This document shows, piece after piece, positions 21,605-33,271 of a DNA stretch of 64,000 bases (the first letter of the stretch is position 1; each line of letters opens with the position of its first letter). Source of the DNA: Berberis thunbergii (taxonomy: Eukaryota > Streptophyta > Magnoliopsida > Ranunculales > Berberidaceae); the NCBI GenBank assembly GCA_003290165.1, contig QNQO01002046.1, forward strand, positions 100,680 to 164,679, given 5' to 3'. The translations under genes and the position numbers were made by a program. The notes under the pieces were generated by a model. The model had not been told where the DNA came from and did not search any database. It saw only the letters and a program-made list of their open reading frames with translations.

Positions 21605-24600
21605 CCAGATTCGATGACATAGCTGAAGAAAGATTGAAGTTCCATTTGGATGAAAATGTTGTGCGTACTGGTTTGCAATTGGAAGAGAGTCGAGAGTCTG
21701 GATCCATTTTAGAAGCAGATGTTGTTTACGGCAGAGATGATGACAAAGAAAGTGTCATACAAACCTTGTGTAACAACATAAGAAGTGGAGAAGATCTGTT
21801 TGTGCTTCCTATAATTGGTATGGGTGGGTTAGGAAAGACTACTCTTGCTCAATGTGTCTACAATGACACTCGGGTAATTAGTCATTTTGGGGAGAGAATA
21901 TGGGTTTGTGTCTCAGATAATTTTGAGATGAAGGAAATCATGAAAATGATGCTAGAGTCTCTAAACAAGAAGGGCTGTGATTTGCAACATTTGGAGACTA
22001 TCGAACGCCAACTTGAAGAAATATTAATGGCGAAGAAGTTTCTATTAGTGTTGGATGATGTGTGGAATGAGGATGCAGCAAAGTGGATGAAATTGAAATC
22101 TGTACTAAAACGTTTTGGATCTCGAGGTAGTTCCATACTTGTAACAACTCGCCAGAATAGGGTAGCGTCCATTATGGAATCCGTTCCATCGTACTCCTTA
22201 ACACCTCTAACAGAGGAAGAGAGTTGGGTTTTGTTCAAGGATTGTGCATTTGGCGAGGGAAAGGAGGAGGTTACTGACTTGGTAAATATCGGAAAAGAAA
22301 TTGTTAAAAAGTGTGTTGGGGTACCTCTCGCATTGAAGAGTCTAGGAAGACTAGCGTGGTCGAAGACGACAGTAGAGGAGTGGAAGCAAATGCGGGATAG
22401 TAAAATTTGGGAACTCAAGGAAAACGAGAGTGGAATACTACCGGCATTGAAGCTAAGTTACCATCATTTGCCATCGCATTTAAAGCCATGCTTTACGTTC
22501 TGTTCAGTTTATCCAAAAGATCATAGAATGAACAGAGATAGCCTTATTCAATTATGGATGGCAAATGGCTATTTGCAATCTGATGGGAGGATGGAGCCGG
22601 AGTCTTTGGGAAAGCGAATTTTCGATGAATTATTGCATAGGGGTTTCTTTCAAGAGCGTAAGATAATAGAAAAGGATCATTATGATAAAAGAGGAACAGA
22701 AGAAACATGTAAAATGCACGATCTAATGCACGATCTTGCATGCTCTATGACAGTAAATGAATGCGGTGTGGTGGAGGTTGGAAGGGAAGATGAGATTGAT
22801 AAATGCATGAGACACATGTCATTGGTCTTTGATTTGGAAAGAGGAGAAGAATCTATTAGTCGTTGTCTATCTCAGGTTAGTTCAAACTCCTCAATGTTGC
22901 GCACTCTCATTATGTTGCAATGTTATATTGAAGTTGCCCCTGTTCTGGAAAATCTGTATTCCTTGCGTGCTCTAGATATGAGTGATATTAACATTAAAAA
23001 ACTTCCAAATTCTATTGGGAAGATGAAGCATCTGAGGTACCTTAATCTGTCTGGATCTGAAGTCGAACTTTTACCTGAATCCATTTGCAAACCTAGGAAT
23101 TTGGAGTGTTTGATATTAAGAGATTGTCGCAATCTGGAAAGTTTGCCCAAAGGTACGAGTAAAATGAGAGGCCTCAGACATCTAGACATCAAGGGATGTA
23201 AGAAATTAAGTGAAATGCCAGACGGGATGGAGCAATTATCACAGCTCCAGACACTGAGTGGTACGTTTTGGGTGGGCCCAAATAGTGGAGCACGAGTAAT
23301 AAATGGGTTGAAAGGGATGAAACAACTGAGAGGAACGCTAATAATAGCAGGACTTAAGTATGTGAGAAGCGCAGAGGTTAATTTGATAATAGACACCCAA
23401 CACCTTTCCTTGTTAAGCCTGGATTATTGGATTTGGGATCGCGCTGCTGCTGCCGCTGGTGAATTGCAAGAAAAGGTGCTGGGGAAATGCCTCCAACCAC
23501 ACCCAAATTTAAAGGAATTGTTCATAAATGGGTACGGAGGAGGCATTTTACCTAGTTGGATGGGAGAGTTGCAGAATTTGGTCAAAATCAGACTTGAAAG
23601 ATGCTGTCGTTGTGAACGTCTGCCTCCTGCACTTGGGAGACTGCCCCTCCTCAAGATCCTAGAGATGCATCATATGGATTCTCTTAAATGCATTGATGCT
23701 GAGTTTTATGGGGAGAGAGTTGCTGTTGGAGGACGAGGAGGAGGAAGTGCTCCTGCTACTACTACCTGCTGCTTTCCTTCGCTTCAGCAACTTAAGATCA
23801 CACAGATGCCTGCTCTGGAGGAATGGTGGTCGCCAGCATCATCGTTGTCAGAAGAAGGAGAAGAAAACCACCGAAGAGGAACAACACAAGTATTCCCTTG
23901 CCTTAAACAGTTGACCATTCTGGGATGCCCCAAGTTGAAAGCAATTCCTTGCTTACCTTGTGTGCAAAATATCACACTGTACTATTGCAATGAAATGATA
24001 CTGAGATCCATCCCCAACTTTGGTCCTCGCAGTCTTCTTACCCTTGAGATCAAGAGATTTGAGGAGATGACACATTTACCAGAAGGGATATTCATAAATT
24101 CTTCTTCTTCTAGTACTGCTGCTCTCCAATCTTTGGTAATCAGGAACTGCAACCTGAAGAGCGTAAGTGGGGAAATACAGAATCTCACATCCCTAACATC
24201 ATTGGAGATTTCAGGGAGCAGCGATCTGGATTCTCTATCGGAGCTGAAGGGACTTCTGGGGAAACTCACCTCTCTTGCAAAATTAACCATCGCTTCTTGT
24301 GGGAGTTTAAATTGTCTGCCAGTGATGGGGATCCAAGGCGGCTTCAACAATTCCCTTACTGAATTGACGATTGCAGGCTGTTACACTCTAACATCTGTGT
24401 CTCAAGGGCTTCAATATCTAACCTCTCTCCAAGAATTGCGTATTGACAACTGTCCGCAGTTGGAATTGATGACAAGGGATGATCAGGAGGAGGAGGAGGA
24501 TGGTTTTCAGCACCTCATTTCCCTTCAAAGTTTAACACTTGAGAGATTGCCCAAGTTGAGAGCTCTGCCAGAGGGGATGCAACACCTTACTATGCTTCGA

Positions 24601-24792
24601 TCTTTGCAAATATCCTGGTGTGAGAATCTGAGAGCGCTTCCAGAGTGGCTCCAACACCTCACCTCTCTTCAATCTTTGGAGATTATAGATGGCCATCGTG
24701 ATCTACACAAACGATGCGAGAGGGACAAGGGCGAGGACTGGCACATCATCTCCCACATTCCACATCTCGACATCGTGGAGTTCACCAGGTAA
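21595..24792 (+). CDS. CC-NB-ARC-LRR resistance protein, NB-ARC and LRR part
   Basis: This 1065-residue frame is an intracellular immune receptor of the RGA-like CNL class. It shows the P-loop GMGGLGKTT (75-83), RNBS-A WVCVSDNF, kinase-2 LLVLDDVW (150-157), RNBS-B SSILVTTRQ, GLPL-type GVPLAL (242-247), RNBS-D CFTFCSVYPKD and MHD (374-376). About 15-20 leucine-rich repeats follow to the stop at 24790. All nucleotide-binding motifs look intact. The N-terminal CC is out of frame (21284-21604), so as read the protein lacks its signalling domain. LRR pieces of it are duplicated at 3643-4520 and 12434-12725. An acidic run EEEEED occurs in the late LRRs. No intron is evident. Such receptors bind ADP/ATP and detect pathogen effectors; the specificity is unknown. 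Confidence 0.9.
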   Translation: MLITRFDDIAEERLKFHLDENVVRTGLQLEESRESGSILEADVVYGRDDDKESVIQTLCNNIRSGEDLFVLPIIGMGGLGKTTLAQCVYNDTRVISHFGERIWVCVSDNFEMKEIMKMMLESLNKKGCDLQHLETIERQLEEILMAKKFLLVLDDVWNEDAAKWMKLKSVLKRFGSRGSSILVTTRQNRVASIMESVPSYSLTPLTEEESWVLFKDCAFGEGKEEVTDLVNIGKEIVKKCVGVPLALKSLGRLAWSKTTVEEWKQMRDSKIWELKENESGILPALKLSYHHLPSHLKPCFTFCSVYPKDHRMNRDSLIQLWMANGYLQSDGRMEPESLGKRIFDELLHRGFFQERKIIEKDHYDKRGTEETCKMHDLMHDLACSMTVNECGVVEVGREDEIDKCMRHMSLVFDLERGEESISRCLSQVSSNSSMLRTLIMLQCYIEVAPVLENLYSLRALDMSDINIKKLPNSIGKMKHLRYLNLSGSEVELLPESICKPRNLECLILRDCRNLESLPKGTSKMRGLRHLDIKGCKKLSEMPDGMEQLSQLQTLSGTFWVGPNSGARVINGLKGMKQLRGTLIIAGLKYVRSAEVNLIIDTQHLSLLSLDYWIWDRAAAAAGELQEKVLGKCLQPHPNLKELFINGYGGGILPSWMGELQNLVKIRLERCCRCERLPPALGRLPLLKILEMHHMDSLKCIDAEFYGERVAVGGRGGGSAPATTTCCFPSLQQLKITQMPALEEWWSPASSLSEEGEENHRRGTTQVFPCLKQLTILGCPKLKAIPCLPCVQNITLYYCNEMILRSIPNFGPRSLLTLEIKRFEEMTHLPEGIFINSSSSSTAALQSLVIRNCNLKSVSGEIQNLTSLTSLEISGSSDLDSLSELKGLLGKLTSLAKLTIASCGSLNCLPVMGIQGGFNNSLTELTIAGCYTLTSVSQGLQYLTSLQELRIDNCPQLELMTRDDQEEEEDGFQHLISLQSLTLERLPKLRALPEGMQHLTMLRSLQISWCENLRALPEWLQHLTSLQSLEIIDGHRDLHKRCERDKGEDWHIISHIPHLDIVEFTR

Positions 24793-24896
24793 CCTTAATC
24801 TCTATTCCATCCATTTACGTAAGTGTGATTAACTCATTTTTGTTTGTACAATCCATTTATATTTTTTAATTTTCTTTGTTATACACATGTCACTTA

Positions 24897-25202
24897 GGGT
24901 GTGTTTGGTTGCATGGAATCCTATGTCTGAGGGGACCACTACATTTTAGGCTAAATTGATATATCACTCCACATTCACCATTTGGTTTTGTGATCAATGG
25001 CAGAAATGAAAGTCCCATGAACATGAGAATCACATGCCTTGGGGGGCAAGGAGTGAGATTCCCATGTTTATGGGACTTTCATTCCCACCATTGATGACAA
25101 AATCAAATGGTAAATGTGGGATGATATATCAATTTAGCCTAAAATGTAGTGATCCCCTCATGGATTCTCATGGCATAAAATTCCATGCAACCAAACACAC
25201 CC
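24897..25202. mobile_element. Tourist/PIF-Harbinger-type MITE, 306 bp
   Basis: Termini GGGTGTGTTTGGTTGCATGG and its inverse are flanked by TTA (24894-24896 and 25203-25205), the 3-bp duplication of PIF/Harbinger MITEs. It lies about 100 bp after the resistance-gene stop. A second member starts at 63775. Confidence 0.88.
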
Positions 25203-26400
25203 TTAGTCTTCATTCATTCCCAACCAGGCGAAAACTAATGTCTTAAACAAATATTTGGTTTACACTTTTAGCAATCCCAGTGTTTTCTTTTATTTTGTTG
25301 TTTCTGAGTTCTCTCTCCCAATAAGTAATGCATATGCTTATTATGTTTAAAGGGATATGAAATTTCTGGTTCTTATTGTAGGATGATTGAAATATCTTAT
25401 TAAACATATGTTGGTTCTTATTAGACATACCCTTTGTTATAAAAAAATAAAAGATTTCGTGAAGGACATTAATCTTCATCTTATTTTGTGCGTGGACATG
25501 CCCTTTGTTATAAAAAAAGAAAAGAGAAAAAAAATTTGTGAAGCACATTCATCTTCATCTTAACACCCACTATAAGTGCTGCATCTCAAATCCCTGACTC
25601 TTTTATAATCCCTGCTAACTATATACACTTGCTTGATAGAGCTGAAAAACTCCCTGGTGGAATTGTTGATTTCATCATGTGCCAACCTAAGAAAGCTCAA
25701 CTGCTTTAATCTCTGCAAAACCACACCACACGCTATTACTCAGTCTTTACTCTCTACATGTTGCAGCTGGTTTGATTAAGATGAAGACAGATAATGCTGC
25801 AAGAGCAAGGGTGTTGGCCAGCTTATCGTTTTTAAGCTTCTAACAATCAAAATCTCCATGCTTGGTCTATCACCATCTCTTGAATATGTGCACTCCAACA
25901 TGATGCATCCTGACACTGAACTAAGCATGGAAGCTCACCAGAAATTTTCTGTTCTGCTAATACCGAGTCGTAATCATCCAAAGCATGAACTTGCTTCATT
26001 TAGATCTGGGTATCTGTATGAACCAAAGAGGTGGCAGTCCAAAAGCACATCCGTGTTTGCCTCGGCTCTGCTTTGCTTGAGAAACTCCACCGGGAGAAGG
26101 ACGGTGAAAAAGTTGATAAGCACTGGAAGGATGCCCAACATCACTCTTGTGATAAAGAGAAGTTCATGAGGAAGAATGTAGGCAGGGGCAGGTCAACCAA
26201 AATTTGCCCAACTTTCATAAAATAAATTCTACTATTGATGTGACTGCTCGATCAGCTGTTTCAGGAGATACAGTAAGTAGTCGAGTATCTATTGTCTTTA
26301 AGAAATTGAATCTGACCTCTTGATTATTTTGTTTTTGTTTGTTATATCCACCATGAGCTACAAGACTCTTATTTGACAAATGAAATTCGTTTTGGTAACT
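25203..26400. other. Spacer with a duplicated exon-like segment
   Basis: Bases about 25712-25905 resemble 27325-27525 (GATAATGC.GCAAGAGCAAGGGTG.TGGCCAGCTTATC...). The encoded peptide (NAARARV.ASLSF) is not one I recognise. Frames at 25858-26225 are unidentified. Two A/T-rich near-repeats with AAGGACATTAATCTTCATC occur at 25440-25560. Confidence 0.45.
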
Positions 26401-26407
26401 TCCTGCA

Positions 26408-27090
26408 GGAAACAAATGTCATTAAGTGAGGATCAAGCGGCTCAGCTTCTTTCTGCCTTTTGGATGCAAGCCAATCTTTCTGATAACATGCCCTTAAACT
26501 TTGAAGCTATATCTCATTCTTTCGACTTAACTCTTATTTCTTCACACCTTAGGGTGAGATTTCACTAACTCTTTTTTTAGGTCATCTTTCAGCTTAATAC
26601 TTTTACCCACATGCACCTTCAACTAATGACCTCATCAGTATTGCTTTTCATTTGACAAAAGAAAGGTGTACTGTTGTTTCTATTATTATTTATCTTCTCT
26701 TGTTTCCTATCCATCTTAAACACTCCAGTGCTTGGGCATGCTCCTGTTTTTTTTCTCAACTTTTTAAATTTTGGTGCATCAAAATCAAGCTCACAATGTT
26801 GTTCGCTTTCCAACTCCCATTTTCTCTGAGAAGCATATCCTTGGACCCACATAATGGTAAAGAGTTTCACATCTCATACAAAATCTACATTAAATTTTCA
26901 ACCATATTTATTTCGAAATCATGTATTAATAGTCTTTCTCTTCTCACTTTTTTTAGAGCGACGTTGCTTGCATCATGCCAAAGGTCAGTTTTTGTCTTAG
27001 CAACAGCCATGTTGATGTCCATTGCAAAAATATATCATATTCCTGATCTCTATGATTATCTCAAGTCATTGGTTCCTTTTGATGTAAGTT
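26408..27090 (+). pseudogene. EFR3/SRL2-like ARM-repeat gene, exon fragments
   Basis: Three pieces resemble plant EFR3-like (SEMI-ROLLED LEAF 2 type) proteins: EDQAAQLLSAFWMQANLSDN.PLNFEAISHSFDLTL (26420-26550), FQLPFSLRSISLDPHNG (about 26800-26855), and SCQRSVFVLATAMLMSIAKIYHIPDLYDYLKSLVPFD (about 26970-27083). They are in order, separated by intron-like DNA with AG/GT borders. The remainder of the roughly 900-residue protein is absent. Assignment is from recalled family patterns, so moderate confidence. Confidence 0.6.
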
Positions 27091-28089
27091 TTCTCTACAT
27101 GAAATCTCCAGTTCTGATTTCTTCATAACTTTTATACTAGCAGTAGAGGAAGACTACTAAACTGCAGCTAACGCTAACACAAGATTTTAGCTTTAATATA
27201 TTTATTATCAAAAGAGGAACAACGTTCAAGAGGATTGGGAGGAAAATTCAGTCAATCTGACCTTCAGAAGAAGGATAAAATGAAGCCAACACTTTCTCAA
27301 ATGGAAATGGATCCTGAAGCTGCAAAACCACACCACGCACTATTACTCTGTCAGTCTGTCTTTACTGTCTACCTGTTGCAGATTTCCATCCTGATGAAGA
27401 TGAAGAGAGATAATGCGGCAAGAGCAAGGGTGATGGCCAGCTTATCCTTTTCAAGCTTCCAACAATCAAAATCTCCATGATTGGTCCATCACCGTCTCTT
27501 GAATATGTGCACTCCAAACTAGCACTAAAACTTAGTCTCTCCATATTGGTAAGTGATTGATTCAGTTCTTTGCACCAGAAAACCACCAGTGCTTAGGTAC
27601 TGTATTAATTTGTTTTCTTTACCACCACTAAACTAGTTCTTTTGTTGAAACTACGTTTTCATAATATCAGAATTTTTAATTATTATGATTTAACCAGCTT
27701 GCTTTAGTGAACTGTGCATCTTATGAGAGTGAAAAAGTCTGCTCTTGCTGAAGGCCAACACAATGCCAACTTGAGATGTAACAGATCTAAATCTCCTCTA
27801 TGTGTTTTAGAATTCATGTTAAAACTTGTGTCACTGATATAATATCCAGCCGTAAAACCTGGTGTTAATAACTATAACATACTTATTGTCGAAATACAGG
27901 GGAAGAGGAAGAAAATAAAAGCAGCAAAAGCAACTGCAGCAGGAAGGTTCACATAATTTATTCTTCATGACAAGCCAGGTAAAAACTGAGGTCCCATTAA
28001 GCAATTCTCAGTGATCTTTTAGCTTTAGAAGTTATAGTCTTACCCATGCATAATATATTTATTATCAAAAGAGGAATGACGTTCAAGAC

Positions 28090-29240
28090 GATTGGGAGGA
28101 GAAGTCAGTCAATCTGACCTTCATAAGGATAAAATGAAGTCAACACTTGCTCAAATGGAAATGGATCTTGAAGCTGCCAAGGAACAGGCCTTGAACCAGG
28201 AGTTCAAGTGTGCTGAGGTAATTAACAGGTTTGCTTTAGTACTTGGACGTTCATTTATAAATCACCATAACTCGTTGATATCATTTTATAATGGAGAGGT
28301 TTTCATGCATCGAATAGTTGAATTATTAAGTGCATGTTATTTTATTCTTTTCTAATTTTGGATGTTACAGGAACTTCTGACTTTGAAGCACAAGAAGAAG
28401 TCTAAGTGGGCAAAGCATATTATGAAGCATGGTCTGCATGCGCAAGATGAGGGAACTCGAGCTGCAATCTCTGAACAGCTTCATCAGCATAACCTTCTAC
28501 CCCAGAAAATGAATTCGATGAAGTATCCCGAAAAATGAATTCAATGAAGGATTCTAGCTGCAATGATGAAAGTAGTGATGAGGATGACGAAGAGCTTTCA
28601 CTTGTTACAAAACAGGATGGGGCTTCCAAGTTACTCACAAATGCAAAGGAGAAAACCGTCACAGCAATGGAAGAAGAGGATGAAACTCCTACCTCTGAAG
28701 TGCTTTCCTTGCCATTCATGGTATTCCTCTATCTATTCCTTCTAGGTGCTTCGTCTACTTTTCTTTAATGGATTTTGTGTGGTTCTGTCTCAAGTGAGAA
28801 ATTTGTGATTCCATGCATCACTGTGTATCTCCCCTGTCTACTACTTTCTCACATTACATCCTCAATAATTATTTTTGCACTTACCATGGTATTGTTGAAA
28901 TTAAAAAATATATGCAATTCATTTTCTATAGGTCCGTGGGCTAAAAATGAGAAAGGAAGAAGCTTTGCTGAAGCTAAGCTAGTTCTTGAAGAGTACGAGG
29001 AATCAATGAAGAACCTGGAGGATTCAAATATCAGAGAGAGTTCCAAAGCAAGTACATCAAGTGGTCGGCGAGTTTTTGGAGCAGCTAAAAGGAATTCTGA
29101 AGGATCAAGTAAAAGGGTCAGCATAACCGATAATTTCTACCACAATAGTGACAGCAAAGAGGATTTCAATACCAAGGAAAGTGTTGATAAGGATAGCGCT
29201 AAAAATGGTGCTCCGCAGACAGGGTTCACTCTGATAGTGG
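28090..29240 (+). pseudogene. UTP14-like (U3 snoRNP component) gene fragment
   Basis: Exon-like pieces read EMDLEAAKEQALNQEFKCAE (about 28159-28218), then LLTLKHKKKSKWAKHIMKHG...DEGTRAAISEQL (28371-28490). An acidic MNSMKD..DESSDEDDEE tract to SLPFM (28720) follows, then VRGLKMRKEEA with LVLEEYEESMKNLED...SSGRRVFGAAK (28932-29240). This order matches the C-terminal half of plant UTP14. A small duplication at 28508-28548 and a frame change near 28960 break it. The N-terminal half is missing. The block GGAACTCGAGCTGCAATCTC recurs at 38353. Confidence 0.65.
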
Positions 29241-29405
29241 TTGACTTTATGAAGATAGAGACTGGCATTGGGGGAGAACCTGTGTTTAAGGGATTACTTG
29301 TTCTGATTTTTATTATGTTTATTGTGGCTTCCTTTTCTCCTAAACCTCTGGAATATGTTCTGACATGGTGTAGTAGTAGTTTCCAATTTTGCTATGATTG
29401 AAGAT

Positions 29406-29597
29406 TGTTAAGCATACAAAGTCAGTAAGTTAAACATCTGTTATCTAGTCTGTAAGATTCACATTGTATAGCTGTCATTCTGTTTTGACAGTCAGTTATG
29501 CATTCTAGAGTTCTATATAAAGCAATGTATGAAGATCAATCAAGTGTAATGAAATCATAGAAATTCTTATTTCTTAATCTCTTTCATAGTTCTAACA
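29406..29597 (+). repeat. 5' LTR of the inverted-split Copia element
   Basis: 192 bp, TG..CA ends (TGTTAAGCATAC...TTCTAACA), preceded by AAGAT. It is followed at 29598 by TGGTATCAGAGC, the initiator-Met tRNA primer site. It matches the inverted LTR at 33092-33271 with about six substitutions and a 12-bp indel. Confidence 0.9.
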
Positions 29598-29679
29598 TGG
29601 TATCAGAGCACTCTAACTGTTCTTCATCTTCTTTTCTTGGTCTCTACTCAGTTTCTTCTCATATTTCCAATCAGCATTA

Positions 29680-32136
29680 ATGGCTGATTCATCTTCTTCA
29701 AATGCTGCAACTATCAGCAATTCTACACCTACAGAATGGAAACCAGTCATGTTCACTCACGTATTGTCTGTCAAACTGAATGAGAACAGTTACTTGTTGT
29801 GGAAACAACAAGTATTAGCAACAATCAAAGGTCACAAGTTGCACAGATTCATTGAGAAAGATTCATTTCCACCTCGATTTCTGTCAGATGAAGATCAAGT
29901 TCATGGCAATGTCAATCCAGAGTTCTTCAGTTGGGAACAGTAGGATCAGCTTCTCTTCTCATGGCTCCTTTCATCCATGACTGAATCACTACTAACAAGG
30001 TTAGTTCGTTGTGAGTCTTCTGCACAAATCTGGCATATACTTGAGGTTTTCTTCAATTCTCAAACTACAACCAAGATTTCACAGTTTAGAACACAACTTC
30101 AGAATCTCAAGAAAGGTGATATGAATATTAATGACTACTTGCTAAAGATCAAGAACATCATTGATCAGCTGGCTTCAGTAAGTCATTCACTTTCATCTAA
30201 AGACCACATTAATGCGATTTTTGATGGCTTACCTCAATCCTATGATACATTCATAGTTTCTGTTTCTTCAAGATCAGATTCATACAGTATTTTAGAGATT
30301 GAATCACTTTTACTGTCTCAAGAAACCAGAATTGAGAGACATGTACAGAATCTTGATGTATCCAGTTCTGCAAATGTTGCCCACAGCAATTACAATCCCT
30401 CTCCTAGATCCTTTGCTTCCAATCCACATTCATGGCGACCACAGTTCAGATCACCAACAAACAATTTCTCCTACAGAAGTGGTGCTAGATCTGGTTCAGG
30501 GAGAGGTTCTAGACCTTCTGGATATCAAAACAATAGACCAGTGTCAAATTTGTGGAAAGGTTGGTCACATAGCTATCAAATGCTACAATCGATTTGATAA
30601 TACTTTTTCAAATCCATGGAATCCAAGCACTGCATCTCAACAGACAGCTTTGTCTCAGCAAGCAAACTTGCAAGCACATATAGCAACTAGACATGCTCTC
30701 TCAGCATCGTCCAACCAACCTACTGAAGATAATTGGGGTGTTGGGACAGTATCTCAGACACAGGTGGTTCCTTCCTCATCTAATTCATCTGATAACAGAT
30801 GGTATCCAGACTCGGGTGCGACAACCATTGCACTCCTCACACTCAGAACATGATGTCCTCCTCTCCATATTATGGCAATGAGCAACTTTTCATTGGTGAT
30901 GGCTCTGGACTGCATATTCAAAATGTTGGTGAGTCTACATTACATTCCTACAATTCTTTAAGAATATTGCATCTGAAAAGTGTTCTCCAAGTTCCAAAAC
31001 TCACTAAAAACCTTTTGAGTGTGTCCAAATTTGCAAAAGATAACCATGTCTTCTTTGAGTTTCATCCTAATTGTTGTTTTGTTAAGGACCAGGTCACCAA
31101 GCAGATGTTATTGGAAGGAACACTTAGCAATGGGCTTTACGTATTTCCATCCACACATCTTGTTGATTCAGTCACTTCAGAGTTTAACTCCTATTCCAAT
31201 TCAAACAAGACAGTGAATACAGCATCTACAAATGCTTTCTCCCACTTGTCTCTTTGGCATGCTCGACTGGGACACCCATCTTTTTCTCTTGTTTATAAGA
31301 TTCTCAGACAATGTAACATTTCTGTTTCTAGGCCAGATGACTCTATGTTTTGCTCTTTTTGTTGTTTAGGAAAGAATCATAGATTGCCTTATTCAAGTTC
31401 TTCAACTGTATACACCAAACCATTAGAACTAATTCACACAGACCTATGGGGTCCTGCTTCAACTGTGTCATCTTCAGGCTATAAATACTACATACATTTC
31501 ATCGATGCTTATAGTAGATTTACTTGGGTATATCTATTACAAAATAAATCAGATGCATTTCCTACTTTTCTCAAGTTTAAAGCACAAGTAGAACTTGAAT
31601 TTGGTCTTCCCATTAAGTGTGCCCAGTCAGACTGGGGAGGAGAATACAGACCCTTTTCAAAAAATTTGGCTCAAAATGGTGTTATTCATCGATTAGCTTG
31701 TCCAACTACTCACCAACAGAATGGTGTTGCTGAAAGGAAACATCGACATATTATTGAGTCAGCCCTCACTCTTCTTGCCCATGCTTCTCTTCCTTTAAAA
31801 TTTTGGGATGAAGCAATCAGAACTTCAGTCTACCTTCTTAACAAAGTACCTACTTCTGTTTTGAATGGAGTGTCTCCTTTTGAAATACTTTATCACAAAG
31901 CACCAGATTACAGTCAGCTTAAAGTGTTTGGTTGCTTGTGTTTTCCCAATGTCAGACCTTATAATGCTCATAAGCTGCAATACAGATCTGAAGAGTGTAC
32001 CTTTCTTGGTTACAGCATACAACACAAAGGATATAAGTGTAGATCATCTAATGGTCGAGTATACATATCTAGAGATGTTATGTTCAATGAGAATTCATTT
32101 AATGGAGTGTCTTCTTTTTCCTGTTTCTACAACTGA
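29680..32136 (+). pseudogene. Copia gag-protease-integrase half
   Basis: Gag (KLNENSYLLWKQQVLATIKGH..., then DYLLKIKNIIDQLAS) is interrupted by a stop at about 29941. A zinc knuckle CQICGKVGHIAIKC (near 30545) and protease WYPDSGATT (near 30800) lie in shifted frames. The integrase follows in one frame (30799-32136): HARLGHPS, LIHTDLWGP, QSDWGGEY, GVAERKH, to a stop at the junction with inverted DNA at 32137. The reverse-transcriptase half of this element is on the other strand at 35122-33272. It cannot make a polyprotein as it stands. Confidence 0.88.
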
Positions 32137-33091
32137 CTGCCAACATTAAAATTATCATCCTGCACAAGCCAACTCTGTTCATTATGTGTGTACAGACTAC
32201 AGAGTAATATGTGGACTCCACTGAAGTTGGAAGTTGGAGGTGGTTCACTCCTACTAGAGATAAATGTTCCATCTTGTGGACTTTTCAATCTTTGGGGATG
32301 ACTTGCTCTATATAATACAATCAATTTCTTTTATATCGATGATCAAGCCAATAAAAATATGGTGATTACTCGGTGTTTAATGCAGAACATCTCCTAGTTG
32401 TCAAGGCATGCATTGACGAGGAAGATTCAATCAGTGAGGGAGCAGAGTAGGAAGTAAGACTTGTAATGTTTCCTCCTGTATCACTACGGAGAAGATCAGG
32501 AGAGTCAAAGCAATCAACCCTGTTGCTAGACTTAGTATAAGATGGTCCTATCAACTTTTCCCATAAAAGATTCAAAATGGCTTCAAACAAAAGACCTCGA
32601 TAGCACCTCAGAGGCTGAGACAATAACATCTACACCAAGATGCAAACCCATTCATAATGATGGATAGCAATCACCCTGCTGCTGTGGGTGGAAATTGACA
32701 AGTTCCATACATCTTAGGGTTTTGACTGGGTGATTAGGCATTCCTTTCACTACTCAGCTGGCAATAGAAGCAATTGCATAAGAAACTCTGTTAGACTGCA
32801 TCGAAAACATGTCTTTCGACTATAGCACGTCGACTAAACTACGATTGAAAGGTATACTTCGTCATTCAGAAGAAAGAACTTGTGCTAAAAGACTTCAATT
32901 CACAGATCAGAACCTAAAAACTATAAATTTTCGGGAAGTATAAAATTCTGACACTTGAGCATTCTCAACATTGATCACCTTGTTTTATACAAATTACTTG
33001 CTTTAAAAGCCTGTATTATCAACAATTAAAAACTGAGCTAGTCAATGATAAGCAATTCAGATGTCATTGAGTGCAAGACAAATATAATCTT
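32137..33091 (-). pseudogene. Unidentified gene 3' fragment, inverted
   Basis: Read on -, this region ends in a frame at 32629-32366 (LFEAILNLLWEKL..., SLTSYSAPSLIESSSSMHAL, stop) that I do not recognise. The same sequence recurs at 2090-2450 (its end) and in direct orientation at about 38400-38990, where a MITE splits it. Its high-coordinate end begins AAGATTATATT on -, directly following the Copia 3' LTR, so it was the right flank of that element before inversion. Confidence 0.55.
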
Positions 33092-33271
33092 TGTTAGAAC
33101 TATGAAAGAGATTAAGAAATAAGAATTTCTATGATTTCATTACACTTGATTGATCTTCATACATTGCTTTATATAGACCTCTAAAATTCATAACTGACTG
33201 TCAAAACAGAATGACAGCTATACAATGTGAATCTAACATATGTTTAACTGACTGACTTTGTATGCTTAGCA
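33092..33271 (-). repeat. 3' LTR of the same Copia element, inverted
   Basis: On - it reads TGCTAAGCATAC...TTCTAACA and is preceded by the polypurine tract GCGGGGGAA (33272-33280 inverse). The next bases on - are AAGAT, equal to the 5 bp before the 5' LTR at 29406. These are the two halves of one target duplication. Confidence 0.9.

Noticed and set aside
21330..23654. Minus-strand frames opposite the resistance gene (for example 21882-22418, 22923-23396)
   Set aside because: Shadows of the conserved + strand coding sequence.
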